Part shown: piece by piece, positions 19,501 through 27,798 of the stretch
How positions within the stretch are numbered: the first letter of the stretch is position 1
How the letters are laid out: every line of letters begins with the position of its first letter
Origin: Streptomyces sp. NBC_01775
GTDB lineage: Bacteria > Actinomycetota > Actinomycetes > Streptomycetales > Streptomycetaceae
NCBI RefSeq assembly: GCF_035917675.1
Contig: NZ_CP109104.1
Span: 1,798,001-1,862,000 of the forward strand
DNA length: 64,000 nucleotides
Direction of reading: 5' to 3'
Notes under the pieces: model-generated
What the model saw: the letters and a program-made list of their open reading frames with translations, nothing else
Databases searched by the model: none
What the model was told of the DNA's origin: nothing
Translations under genes and position numbers: made by a program

Positions 19501-19576
19501 GGCCCTTGAGCAGATCGACGGGAATGTCAGGCGGGGAGTTCGGCGACTCGTTCCGCACCGGGTACATGGAGTCCAT
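13541..19576 (-). CDS. Giant STAND-like P-loop ATPase (2011 aa)
   Basis: Start ATG at 19576 (MDSMYPVRNE; a second ATG at 19567). Residues 1-180 form a helical domain; 180-560 is low-complexity, acidic and proline-rich; 560-1150 is mostly helical and probably coiled coil. Around 1200-1320 lies an alpha/beta segment (FFELAEVEVTGRAWAPAFG, ALLVWDRPTAEFLHA) just before the P-loop. Walker A is IIYGGRGLGKSALL near residue 1345 and Walker B LLVLLDECDRFFE near 1435, followed by an Orc/Cdc6- or STAND-like lid with winged-helix character. The last 450 residues look like a sensor or helical repeat region. No nuclease or membrane segment is recognised. It is the last gene of an operon with the 741-aa and exonuclease-helicase genes, 81 bases after the former. 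A sensing or signal-transduction ATPase is inferred. Confidence 0.85.
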   Translation of the reverse strand: MDSMYPVRNESPNSPPDIPVDLLKGLATALSGLGPVFATDLATLTGAEMERALNSLEPKHRSRVMRNLGFRQVVPRRFGTVLTEQILKRLRARPTEVERKDAIAYITWRIRHEIEEEVFSGEPGTDARDLVGRWGPTLLRIAVFCDVDSSALHAHLVRWLAEKGWLGDAPEGRAARDAACAVIDAIPGFGAPAPATDMAAAQTAGLSALPLPEVTASPEAADQEPAAPPAPEGNVLMLTTAREQLTRALAQARPAAQQVRDAVEAGFPPDEGDLDTLRAVSPAFHAVEGAFDNAGVARPPRSLEAVATAVDAHVRTAREQEAARRALDSVLALRCPQGGAVADVLDDARSRADSLLGKQTWDDRDREEAAFLALLAELVELRDQPQQEARRQEIMKRIGEGNARYAVAAVLHEQITLASAAPEVLPSPDAQPVVPGPPASDALEPDPGRPGSGECAEAPEESAVADGADSGMKPEPGMEAGALDILPGDPSGTVPTTAGSTDRTEHSDAPPGSEPAAGTDASDTSAGSGHERSESHDDLSTQHIDAVLARLIEEKRFGLGAHISRAAARPESESGVLRMSAVSALLTSRSRQAALALELELRDWEPHEGSEPHGVALLMLPVLVRTALLTGLPVAGAHLKAMAPQLPENLQTVATAVAERALSTALLSVPPHTVISDVSQTENRLREAVESCRAQLSPPRMNFQRASRMAQQWLKPHKLLGSVLTSIVQGSSAAEAQAEQLLEKLASRARIESLIDEMDTALRGSGGARIDGVGRTCVRQLLERVRDSVGEWRSARRELAATPTQANAWAYEAVTALRQDLLTLKDRVDQDLVGAARSTTPLTRASALHAKVAFGEIFTELQEGIRPQGTTDSTLTVDDILDSELHKVERTPGRDVDASDLLLAVDRTWDEAVELQVRRDGFAALRRVIELADAGVLPERHTLTLDGACRTSLAEQERGRHQVLTTRASQLAADLRRAQADGTLTVEQDVRLQETLADAELRLADSERCDLIAVRAGLDQVAELLPGYRREAADRLLKRLDSLTGVTDADRDRVLHNVKIDNLAVAAELVYFLELGESVPEVHSQDSHLEAFFPGVPEALPHGLGEELIEAVCSRSRYEDHPLLDYAHLTEEEAAHAASALRGWHKIASVRSRGQINPREDLNPALLLLGYGAKRARPLTDLPYGKDHRFFELAEVEVTGRAWAPAFGSQIADNGRKLRALLVWDRPTAEFLHACIAKDRDDSSLLVVYFGTMSARTRNEFAVAARGGRPVVVVDDAALAYLVAHGNRRADASTKVLLPFSAVNPYIKEKRGRIGWEMFYGRDAERQSIIAHNGTQIIYGGRGLGKSALLADAGERFERQRPDHYRKLYLNLDKVGISSGTAIGSEAIWPTLERALIQVEVLAEPTHRERGREAWRRVTDGIARWLEQDSGRRLLVLLDECDRFFEADAPEFTETRRLRGLGEDSPGRAKVVFAGLHSVQRFTRIAGNTPFSHLAQTPTVIGPLTPQFAADLLVEPMRALGFEFDDLDLVNRVLGFCSYQPFLLQIFGSRMVQVMQAKRVQKMGASPPYFIGEDDVEAVEQDASLRSDITAAFKDTLDLDDRYTLIANVLAQHARDNGLETRLSDRELHDECAVWWPQGFEQLHSNAFRTYLEEMVGLGVLAPNHDGRGWHLRGPNALRMIGTAQEIEARLEGAERDSRLEDAVVLESRPLLRDGRSAPLTISQIDYLLGNRKNQVRVVLGSRATGIEEVEQTLRGAAGQVEGWTVPVIGSANSFRRAVEADDEGDRRLLISDLTQVGTAKSCRESLALAQEMLPAAQGATRSVVLVSGTNHLDLWQELATTQTEGFDMSGVAVVLRRYDARDMKRWAQQHSVWETDERLDRLGRITSGWPILLGEALKFHGRCRDQDRALDQLDAWLGSRSGAEELVDAVGVLKDERIRTAYFAIVRELGLDWSPEEDCQAAGELAGLGAEESRGAVSCLSMLHTLEEDGSRLRPDAVLHAAMATLGLEG

Positions 19577-19657
19577 CGTTTACGTGCTCCGTTCGTACAG
19601 TGCGACCGCACGCGGGGTGCGCCGGCTCTGTTGGCGGGATGATGGCGGTGGGTGGGT

Positions 19658-21883
19658 TCAGCGCCTGCGCGAGTGTCCGGTCACGAAGGTGTAGCCAGGG
19701 GGAAGCTGCCAGCCGTCGGCCTTGCCGAAGCTCTGGCAATGCGCGCGATAGGCGGCCTGCTGACCGGGGGTGGGTTTGCGGCCGGGTGGGAGCTTTCGGA
19801 TGAATCCGGCGACCGCGTACTCGACGGCGGGGCGGCGCCGGGTGTCCTGGCTGCCCTGTGGCCGGGAACGTGGAACCGGCATGGGGGCGGGGTCATAGCC
19901 GATCAGCCGAATTCGGGGCCAGCCCGGGCGGGCCGGATGGTGCGGGACACCGTACGGGTCACGGCTGCCGTCGGCCTCGTACAGCCGTCGCTGCGCGACG
20001 AGTTCATCCGTCGCGAGTTGCAGCAGTTCGTACTGGGACCGCCTCGCCTCTGCCCCGTACACAGCCTGCGGCAGAAAGTCACGATCCAGTAAGGCATGAC
20101 CGTCGGTGGTGAGGTGCCCACAGCGACGCACGGTGCGCAGAACGATGTCCTGGGCACTCAGCCCGCTCGCGTGGTCGCCCTCCCGACCGCTCCCGGGAGC
20201 TCCTTCGCGGATCAGAACCCGGGGATCGTAGCGGTAGGCGACAAGAGTCCCGTCGATCTCGACGGGGGTTTCCAGCTCGATGGTCGAGACTCTCACCACC
20301 CCACCCCCACGCGGCCATTGAACATGCAGTACCAGGCCGGGGAAGAAGTCGATGGGCCAGGCGATGCCGGACAGCAGCCCACTGTCCCCTGTGGGGGCGA
20401 CGCTCGTCTCCTGGACCTCCTCCGAGGGCTCGGCGTCACCTCCTGGGTGGTGCAGTTCGAGCCGTACCGTGTGAGCGCCGGGGCCGGTCCGGGGCAGGCC
20501 TTCGAGAACCAGGGGGTCCAGGGGAAGAGTGCCCTCAATGAGGTGCTTGAGCCGCAGTGGCGCCTGCCAAGCGACTTCGCTGTCGATGGCCCGCAGGTCG
20601 TACGGGACGCCGAGTCGGTGGTCGTCGTCCAGCGGCGCTTCCAAGGGAGCCGACGGCTCGGGGCGGTCGGCCAGGTCCTCATGGTCGGCCGACGGGGTGG
20701 AGCTCTCCGCCTTCCGGGGCCCGAGGTACGTGCTACGCCAGATTCCGCCGTCCTCGAACGCATCGACGAGTTCGACACGCACCCCGTTGGCCAGCACGCT
20801 GTCCTCCGCTTCGCTGGAGACGAAGTCGGCCATGGCGAGATTGGCCCGGCAGACGGAGACCGCGTACTCGACACCGGTGAGGAGGCTCTCCGCCCCATGC
20901 ACGTCACGAAGCCAGGGGCCGATACGCGTGTCCATGGTGGTCAGCACTGTGGACCCGTGGCGGCGTCGGCGTCCGGAGGGGATCGGGCCCGCCCCCAGAG
21001 TCTTGGCGAGGGCGGCCAGGTCGGCGGCGCACAGTGGACCGTCATATGCGAGCCCTTGGGCAACGCGTTCCCGGGTCAGCGTATAGGGGCCGACTCTGCG
21101 TAAGTAGTCGCTGGTATTCAGGACATACGCGACCGTTGCGAGGAGGTGACCGAGAGCGGCGCGTAACCGCTCGGGACGACGACTACCGGCGAGGTGGACT
21201 ACGGAGTGGGGAACAAGTGGGTCCAGGAGTGAGTCGATCTGCGTGCTGAGCAGGTGTTGGGCGAAGGCGGCTGTGTCATCAAGGCCAAAGAGCCAACCGC
21301 TGGGATAGCGGGCGTCGACGGTGACGTGTCCGTCCTGGCCGAGCCATCGTCCCCGGGAGCGAAGCCGCTTGACCTGCTTCTCATCAAGTGCGAGACCGGG
21401 ACCGAAAGCATTCAGGTCGGGCACGAGCAGTTCTGGTCGCGTGACGCTGCCCTCCGCGGTGTGCCCGAGTGCGTCGTGCACCGCACCACGGCCCTCCTTG
21501 TAGACGAGTTCGGCATACAGCGGATCGGAGCCGGTCGCGATGCGAACGAGGGCACCGACGGGGAGGGCTGGTATCTCGCTGTCGAGGGTGAGGACGGGGA
21601 AGGCGTTGAGGTCGAACGCGCCGTTGCCGTAGCCCTCACCGCCAGTTTCGAATCCGAAGTAGGCGGCGTTGAAGGCGACCGCTGTGTGCAGAGGGCCGGG
21701 GCGGTCATGGGCTACCGCCTCCAAGTAGATCCGCAATCGGTCGAGTTCGGCTGTGGAGACGGCCGCTGGCCCCTGCGCCATGGCAGGGGTGAGGACAGGA
21801 TCGCTTTCGTAGGGCTTCCACGGTCGCATGCCAGTCTCCGGCTCACCATGAGTCGTAGTCGTCCGGTCGTCCGCCATGGTCAT
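19658..21883 (-). CDS. Unrecognised 741-aa protein of the exonuclease-helicase operon
   Basis: It starts with ATG at 21883, overlapping the stop of the exonuclease-helicase gene by ATGA; a second ATG at 21877 is possible. I do not recognise a domain. The N-terminal 400 residues are mixed alpha/beta with aromatic clusters (HTAVAFNAAYFGFETGGEGY) and a helical part (RAALGHLLATVAYVLNTSDY). Residues 530-620 have a strand-rich segment (GIAWPIDFFPGLVLHVQW, EIDGTLVAYRYDPRV). The C-terminus is basic (AVAGFIRKLPPGRKPTPGQQ, GYTFVTGHSRRR), which would suit nucleic-acid binding. No signal peptide, transmembrane helix or nuclease motif is seen. Strict coupling to the helicase implies a shared complex or pathway. 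Confidence 0.8.
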   Translation of the reverse strand: MTMADDRTTTTHGEPETGMRPWKPYESDPVLTPAMAQGPAAVSTAELDRLRIYLEAVAHDRPGPLHTAVAFNAAYFGFETGGEGYGNGAFDLNAFPVLTLDSEIPALPVGALVRIATGSDPLYAELVYKEGRGAVHDALGHTAEGSVTRPELLVPDLNAFGPGLALDEKQVKRLRSRGRWLGQDGHVTVDARYPSGWLFGLDDTAAFAQHLLSTQIDSLLDPLVPHSVVHLAGSRRPERLRAALGHLLATVAYVLNTSDYLRRVGPYTLTRERVAQGLAYDGPLCAADLAALAKTLGAGPIPSGRRRRHGSTVLTTMDTRIGPWLRDVHGAESLLTGVEYAVSVCRANLAMADFVSSEAEDSVLANGVRVELVDAFEDGGIWRSTYLGPRKAESSTPSADHEDLADRPEPSAPLEAPLDDDHRLGVPYDLRAIDSEVAWQAPLRLKHLIEGTLPLDPLVLEGLPRTGPGAHTVRLELHHPGGDAEPSEEVQETSVAPTGDSGLLSGIAWPIDFFPGLVLHVQWPRGGGVVRVSTIELETPVEIDGTLVAYRYDPRVLIREGAPGSGREGDHASGLSAQDIVLRTVRRCGHLTTDGHALLDRDFLPQAVYGAEARRSQYELLQLATDELVAQRRLYEADGSRDPYGVPHHPARPGWPRIRLIGYDPAPMPVPRSRPQGSQDTRRRPAVEYAVAGFIRKLPPGRKPTPGQQAAYRAHCQSFGKADGWQLPPGYTFVTGHSRRR

Positions 21884-24800
21884 GCCCGCCCACCCCTCTT
21901 CTGCTGCTCATTGGTGACCGACGTCGTGCTGCGCACCACGCGGACCGCGCGCCACCGCCCGTGCTCCGTTTCGACGGCGGCGCCTACTCCGGCGAGACGC
22001 TGGAGACTCTGCCCGACCTCAGCCCAAGGAAGATCGGCGCGACCGCCGAAGTGGCGGCTGTCACGGACTGCTCGCGGGAGCGCGACGACCTTGTGAGAGG
22101 TCGGCAGGTACGCGGATTCGTCGCCGCGTAGGGCGTGCCAGAGCCGCCGAGGATGCATGCCCTGGGGCTGAAGCTGCAGCAGCCTGTACACCTGGAGATC
22201 GACGCGGTGCGCGCGCTGCGCGCTGTCGCTGTCTCCGCCGTCGCGGGGACGCGCGCTCTGGAAGGCCCTCGCCACGGCTGGGCGGCGCTCCTCGACGGGC
22301 CACTGTCCGCTGTCCCAACAGGCCGAGCAGCGGCAGCGTTCAGTAGTGCAGCAGCCATCAGGGAGTTCGGTGACGCCGAAGTAGTCGGCGAAGAGACGTT
22401 GGGCGCAGACAGTGGGCGCCTCGAAGAAGTGCCGGAGTGCTGCGAGTTCGGCGGCGGCGCGGGCGGAGCCGCGGGTGAGGAGGGCGAGGTAGCCGTTGGG
22501 CAGCTGGCGGGTCCGCACGGTCAGGCCGGTGACGAAGCGGCGGCTGGGCGCGGCCGACACATCGAGGAGTCCCCGGTCGTGGAGGTCCGCGAGAAGTTCC
22601 CAGGTCCCGGCCGGCCCGTCGGCGATCTCACGGTAGTCGGGGCAGGTGGCCGCGAGGTGCTCGTCGAAGCGGCGCACGTCAAGCCTGCGGGGGGTGTCCC
22701 AGGACAGAGCGGAGGCGATGAGGAGAAGTTCGGCGCGGGTGAGCCATCCGGCCGCCCGCTCGTCCGTGGCGTCCGGACCAAGTTCGCCGGGCGCCACCGC
22801 GCAGTAGGGCGGGTGATCACCTCTGTCGGTTACGGCGCCGAGGTCGGCCAACGCGCTGAAGGCACGCATGACACCGCCCTGATAGCGCTCCTGGGTGTGC
22901 CGGTCCTCGCATTCGGCCTCGGTGAGGGTGCCGTCGGCGGCGTCCTGGTTCATGAGGAGTTCCGCGAGGGGTACGGGGTCCAGGGTGCCGCCCTCCCGTG
23001 TGAGGACGAGAGCGCCCATGCGCCGCAGCAGGGATGGCGCCAGTTCCTGTCCGGTCATGAACCGCACAGTGCGGAGCCCCTTCCCTGTGACGAGAGCGAG
23101 GGCCGAGTTCACCGGGCCTTCGTCCAGGGTGGAAGTGCCCGCGCTGTCCCGTCCGGCGCGTCCGATCTGTTGGTAGAGCGCGGCAAGGTCCGTGGGCGGA
23201 GAGACGCAGAACACGGTGCGTACGTCGGACCGGTTGACGCCGAGCCCGAAGGCGGAGGTGGCGACAGTGACGACCGGTGCGAAACCATCCTCGCCTGCGC
23301 GAGGAGCCTCCCGGAACTCGGACATGGCGGCGGTCTTTTCGGCCTCGGTGAGGCGGCCGTGGAAGCGCAGGACACGAGTAGCGCCGTCACCTACGTACTC
23401 GCGGAGGTGGGTGTAGAGGGTGTTGACCTCCTTGACGGTGAGGCAGTAAAGGATGGCGTGTCCTTCGAGGGCATCCACGACGCGCTCTACGAGCCCGGCA
23501 GCCCCACCCTGTCCGAGCTGGTTCAAGGAACGACGGAACACGGCGAGCTCGGGCCTGATCGGGTTCTCGCGCACGGTGATGAGACTTCCCTCCTCCCGTG
23601 CAGCCTCGGCCTTCTCCTCCGCGGATCCCGGCTGCGGCACTGCGGCGGGGAGCCCGAACAGCCCTTCGCGCAGCGCTTCGTGGACGGTGCGATTGGCGGT
23701 CGCGGTCACGGCGGTGACGCCCACGCCATGTTCCTCGCGCAGCTCGCCGACAAAGCGCGCGGCCCGGCGCATGCTGGGTCGGAAGTCCTCCCACTGGGCG
23801 ATGGTGTGCGCTTCGTCAAAGGCAATCCGGGTGAGGCGCCCAGTCGCTGTCGCCTCGCGGACGAGCCCCTGGAAGCGACGCTGGCAGAGCCGCTCCGGGC
23901 TGACGTACAGCAGGCGTATGCCGTGATCCTGGCGGCCCAGGAGCTGCTCGGCGACCTCGGTCTTCCCGGCCCGGCTGCTGGATTCACGCAGCGGCGAGAT
24001 GAGTGCGCGCACGGCGCCGCCGATGGACTGGTTGAGTTCGAGAGCCTGGTCGTGCATGAGTGCGACCAGCGGACTGACGACCAGCGTGACACCGGGCAAA
24101 ACCAGGGCGGGCAACTGGAATGTGAAGCTCTTACCGAAGCCGGTGGGCAGCAGGCCGAGCACGTCGCGCCCTTCGGCAACGGCGGTGATAACGGCTCGTT
24201 GGGCGGGCTTGAGGCTGACAGGGGCCTCGGAAAGCTTCAGCAGCCCGCCGACCCGCGCGCATCGCTCGCCGACCTCCTGCACAAGGCGTCCTGCCGCGCG
24301 CAGAGAGGTGACGTCGGCCGGAGTGAGGGTCAGCTCACGGATGCGCCTGGTCTGCGGGAGAACGGTGTGCTCCGCCAGAGCTCCAGGGGCCACCAGCTCA
24401 GCAGCGCGCGCGGGCTCGATCAGTGCCCGGGCAGCGAGGAATTCCCAGATGCGCCGCCAGCCTTCCGCCATGGTGACAACGTTCCCGGCGTGGGCTTCCC
24501 GGGTGTCCGGGTCGGAGCGTACAAGGCCGTCGTCGAGGCTTCCAAGGAAGGCACGACGGTAGCTGCGGCGTAGCGCGCTGTGCCCGGCGAGCTTGCGGTC
24601 GCTGATGATGATCACGCCGCGGTGCCGCTCGGAGCGGATGAGCCGCCCGACGGCCTGGCGGAGCTGGAGGGCGGCCAGCGGCAGGTAGTAGCGTTCAGTG
24701 GCGGCCGCATCGGGGTCGGGATGTCCGGCCTGTTCGGCACGCTCGCGCACGGCGGCGCGCCGGGCCTCGACAAGAGGGGCAGCGAACGGCGCGAAGGGGA

Positions 24801-27798
24801 GCTTGTTGATCCAGACGAGGCGGAGGCGCTCCTGATCGGAGACGTCGACGCCCTGCCACAGCCCCCTGGTGCCGACGAGGAAGCCGCCGCCGGACTCACG
24901 GTCGGTGAAATCGTCGTATGCCCGGCTGTTGCCGAGGGTGAGGGCCTCATGGACAGGCGCCTGGTGCTCCCGGGAGCGGAGTTCGGCAGCGAGGTAGGCT
25001 CCGCTCCCGGCGGCGGTGGCCCAGGCGGTGGTCAGGACCATGGCACCGCCGTCGAAGCCGTGGCCGTCCTCGCGAAGCCGGACCATTTCGGCGGCGTAAC
25101 CGGCCAGCTGGTGGGCGACGGTGCGCAGGGCACCCTCCTCCTGCTCCGCCCAGGAGGGGAAGTCGGAGAAGCAGACGAGCTCAGCCTGGCTGCGCAGGTC
25201 GAACGGAGAGGCGAGAGCGAGAGTAGGCAGCCCAGCAGAGAGCCCGAGCCGCTCGCGTACGAAGTCCCAGCGCCCGGCGACGCGCAAGGTGGCGGAGATG
25301 TAGTGGACGCGGTCGAACGCCTTCAGGAAGCGTCGCCAGTCGGGATCGGCGGGCAGCTCCAGAGGGCTGTCGGCGATCCGGAAACGGTAGGCACGCATCT
25401 CCCCGACGGGCTCGGCGAGCTCTTCGAGATGGACGACGCGAGAAAGAGATGTCCCGTCGAGGGTAGGAGCCGGGTCGAGGAAGGCATCGGTGTCAGCGCA
25501 AACGCGGTCGAGGGCCGTGGTCAGGGTGTCCGTGCGGGCGGCCAGCGCGTCGAGGCGTTCACGGACCAGCCTGTCGAGGCCCTCCGCGTACTGGGCGGCG
25601 TGCCGCTCCAGGGCGATGCGGCATCCGGTGGCGGCAGCGGAGATCTTCGCGAGAAGTACGGAGAGTCTGCGGGCCGTCCTGCCACCGCCGGTGCCCGTGT
25701 ACGGGCTGGCGAGGGTGGCGGTCCTGCTGCCGATGCGTACGCCGACGCCCTTCGCGTGGGCGTCGAAAACCTGCGCGGCGAGCCGGGGCAGCCGCTCGTC
25801 GTCGAGGAGCCGCTCGAATTCGCCGATGGCGGTAGCCGCACGCTGCTGTTCAGGGCCTGAGTGTGCGCTCGCGCACCAGGCGGCGTAGTCGGCAAGGAGG
25901 GTTTCCAGGTCCTGGTGGTCGACAGCGACGGTCAGCGCGGAGGTGGCCGCGTTCTCAAGCTCGTGCGCTTCGTCGAGTAAGACGAGGGTGCCGGGCCCCA
26001 GCGCCGCCATGTCGTCAAGGTGTGTCAGGGCGAGCGCATGGTTGGCGAGGACGAGACGGTGCGCAGCGAGCGCCTCGCGCACGGTGTCAGTGTGAACGGC
26101 GAGCGGACTGTGCGCGCCGGGACCGAAGTCCCCGTCCCGCTGTGAGAGCGCTTCGAGCCAGCGGGGCAGGGAGCGGCCGGTGTACGCGGTGAAGAACGCA
26201 GGTACATCGACAGGGTCGACGGACCGGGCGGTCCAGGTGTACGGGGCCCCCTCGGCGGCCAGCAGGCGCAGCGTGAGGTAGACGAGCAGCTCGCGGAAGC
26301 GGGAGTCGGCGGTGGGCCGGGCACGGTCGTGGACGGTCGGCCCCGTCGGACCGACGTACCTGGTGGCGTCGGCGAGTGCGTGCGTGAGCGCGGCGAGTGA
26401 GAGCCGGTTGGACTGCCCCTTGACGAGGTCGGCAACCCCGAGGAGCCCGGGCAGAGCCCGTTCGACGTCCCTCAAGTCCCGGGCGAGCTGGCTCTGGAGC
26501 TGCTTGGTGTACGTGGCGATGACGGCGGTGCGGTCCTCGCCACCCGCCAGCCAGTCGAGTGCGGCAGCGAGGATCGCGTAGCTCTTACCCGTTCCGGTGG
26601 GAGCTTCGAGCAGTCCGCTCACTCCCTGGTCGGTCCAGGTGTGGAGGGTGGCCGCCATCTCCTGCTGGGCAGGGCGCGGTTCGACGTGGGGGCCGTGGAC
26701 GACGCGGGCCAGCGCTGTGGGATCGACCCGCCCGTTCGCGCCGGTGAGCCCGCCCGGTATGTGCAGGGCCGCGCGGCCGGACGGGCGTTCGCCGGTGGCG
26801 CGGCGCGGGGTACGCCCGCCGAGCCGGTCGCCGAGCAAGGCGCCAACCTCGGACTGCTCCCACCCACGTGGTTCACGCACTGCCGATCGACCGATGGGAG
26901 CCATTCGCCGGAGTAGGCCCCACCCTTGGGAATCCGGGCAGACGTCGGCGATCAGCCCGGCCAGATCCTCACCGCTTGCGACCAGTTCCCGAGAGGCCCG
27001 CTCCAGCAGGGCGGCGAGGAGCGTCGCGTCATCGGCCGCCCGGTGGTCGTGCAGCCCAGCAGCAGGTATGTCCAGCTCCCGGGCAAGGGCGTGCATGCGG
27101 TGGGCGGGGGCAGTGGGCCAGAGGCAGTGGGCGAGATAGAGCCCGTCGACGAGAGGGACATCGGCGAGCGGATCGCCTGCTCCTGCGCGCTGCGCCGCCT
27201 CCCGGATGACCGGGAAGTCGAGCGCGGTGCCGTTGTAGGCGACGACAAGGTCGGCGTCGGCAACACGGGCGGCGAGTCCCGCCCACACTCCGGCCGCCCC
27301 GGACTCCTCCACACCCCTCTCCCGTACGGCAGCGCGCACCCGTGCGTCGCGGAGTTCTTCCTGGTCGTGGGGGAAGCGCAGGTAATACTCCCAGCGCGGC
27401 TCGTCGGCTATCCACTCGGGATCGGTGCCGAAGCGGACGGCGGCGACCTCGTATACGTACCGCTCGACATAGGGGGCGCTGGGGACCGTGCGGACGACGC
27501 TCTCCAGGTCGAGGGCAATGGCCCGCACTGCAAGGTGTTCCCCGCCCTCTCCTCTGGGATGAGGCGGGGACGCCGTCACGGCCTCCGGAGGCCGGTAGCG
27601 GCCGTTACCCAAAGCCAGCAGTCCGCCTTCGACGCACTCAGCGAGAAGTCGCTCCAGCCGGGGTGCGGGCAGCCGGGGGAAGAGCCGCACCGCTTCTCGG
27701 TGCAGTGCGGCAGGGTCGAGTCCACCGTGCTGGGCGCGGACGATCTCGGCGATCTTGCGGGCCGCTCCCGAAACCTCGCCGACTTCCCCGTGTGCCAT
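21880..27798 (-). CDS. DEDDh exonuclease - DinG-like helicase - RecQ helicase fusion (1972 aa)
   Basis: Three enzymes lie in one chain. A helical N-terminus is followed (about 90-265) by a DnaQ-type DEDDh exonuclease: IALDLES supplies the D and E, VVAYNGTALDFPVI the second D, and HDHRAADDATLL the H and last D. Next is a DinG/XPD-like superfamily 2 helicase with Walker A EAPTGTGKSYAIL near 395 and DEAH near 605. From about 1190 comes a RecQ-like helicase: LLPTGFGKSFTFQLP (about 1215), IAFDEAHTIAQWEDF (about 1320) and LYQQIGRAGRD (about 1540). All catalytic residues I checked are present. DinG-exonuclease fusions exist in Firmicutes; fusion to a complete RecQ is unusual. It is the first gene of the operon, and an AT-rich stretch (27832-27860) just upstream may hold the promoter. 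A role in unwinding and degrading foreign or damaged DNA is inferred. Confidence 0.92.
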   Translation of the reverse strand: MAHGEVGEVSGAARKIAEIVRAQHGGLDPAALHREAVRLFPRLPAPRLERLLAECVEGGLLALGNGRYRPPEAVTASPPHPRGEGGEHLAVRAIALDLESVVRTVPSAPYVERYVYEVAAVRFGTDPEWIADEPRWEYYLRFPHDQEELRDARVRAAVRERGVEESGAAGVWAGLAARVADADLVVAYNGTALDFPVIREAAQRAGAGDPLADVPLVDGLYLAHCLWPTAPAHRMHALARELDIPAAGLHDHRAADDATLLAALLERASRELVASGEDLAGLIADVCPDSQGWGLLRRMAPIGRSAVREPRGWEQSEVGALLGDRLGGRTPRRATGERPSGRAALHIPGGLTGANGRVDPTALARVVHGPHVEPRPAQQEMAATLHTWTDQGVSGLLEAPTGTGKSYAILAAALDWLAGGEDRTAVIATYTKQLQSQLARDLRDVERALPGLLGVADLVKGQSNRLSLAALTHALADATRYVGPTGPTVHDRARPTADSRFRELLVYLTLRLLAAEGAPYTWTARSVDPVDVPAFFTAYTGRSLPRWLEALSQRDGDFGPGAHSPLAVHTDTVREALAAHRLVLANHALALTHLDDMAALGPGTLVLLDEAHELENAATSALTVAVDHQDLETLLADYAAWCASAHSGPEQQRAATAIGEFERLLDDERLPRLAAQVFDAHAKGVGVRIGSRTATLASPYTGTGGGRTARRLSVLLAKISAAATGCRIALERHAAQYAEGLDRLVRERLDALAARTDTLTTALDRVCADTDAFLDPAPTLDGTSLSRVVHLEELAEPVGEMRAYRFRIADSPLELPADPDWRRFLKAFDRVHYISATLRVAGRWDFVRERLGLSAGLPTLALASPFDLRSQAELVCFSDFPSWAEQEEGALRTVAHQLAGYAAEMVRLREDGHGFDGGAMVLTTAWATAAGSGAYLAAELRSREHQAPVHEALTLGNSRAYDDFTDRESGGGFLVGTRGLWQGVDVSDQERLRLVWINKLPFAPFAAPLVEARRAAVRERAEQAGHPDPDAAATERYYLPLAALQLRQAVGRLIRSERHRGVIIISDRKLAGHSALRRSYRRAFLGSLDDGLVRSDPDTREAHAGNVVTMAEGWRRIWEFLAARALIEPARAAELVAPGALAEHTVLPQTRRIRELTLTPADVTSLRAAGRLVQEVGERCARVGGLLKLSEAPVSLKPAQRAVITAVAEGRDVLGLLPTGFGKSFTFQLPALVLPGVTLVVSPLVALMHDQALELNQSIGGAVRALISPLRESSSRAGKTEVAEQLLGRQDHGIRLLYVSPERLCQRRFQGLVREATATGRLTRIAFDEAHTIAQWEDFRPSMRRAARFVGELREEHGVGVTAVTATANRTVHEALREGLFGLPAAVPQPGSAEEKAEAAREEGSLITVRENPIRPELAVFRRSLNQLGQGGAAGLVERVVDALEGHAILYCLTVKEVNTLYTHLREYVGDGATRVLRFHGRLTEAEKTAAMSEFREAPRAGEDGFAPVVTVATSAFGLGVNRSDVRTVFCVSPPTDLAALYQQIGRAGRDSAGTSTLDEGPVNSALALVTGKGLRTVRFMTGQELAPSLLRRMGALVLTREGGTLDPVPLAELLMNQDAADGTLTEAECEDRHTQERYQGGVMRAFSALADLGAVTDRGDHPPYCAVAPGELGPDATDERAAGWLTRAELLLIASALSWDTPRRLDVRRFDEHLAATCPDYREIADGPAGTWELLADLHDRGLLDVSAAPSRRFVTGLTVRTRQLPNGYLALLTRGSARAAAELAALRHFFEAPTVCAQRLFADYFGVTELPDGCCTTERCRCSACWDSGQWPVEERRPAVARAFQSARPRDGGDSDSAQRAHRVDLQVYRLLQLQPQGMHPRRLWHALRGDESAYLPTSHKVVALPRAVRDSRHFGGRADLPWAEVGQSLQRLAGVGAAVETEHGRWRAVRVVRSTTSVTNEQQKRGGRA

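Noticed and set aside
22135..24573. 812-codon plus-strand frame opposite the RecQ region
   Set aside because: It is a shadow of the exonuclease-helicase gene; no motif is visible and the product composition is typical of antisense frames.
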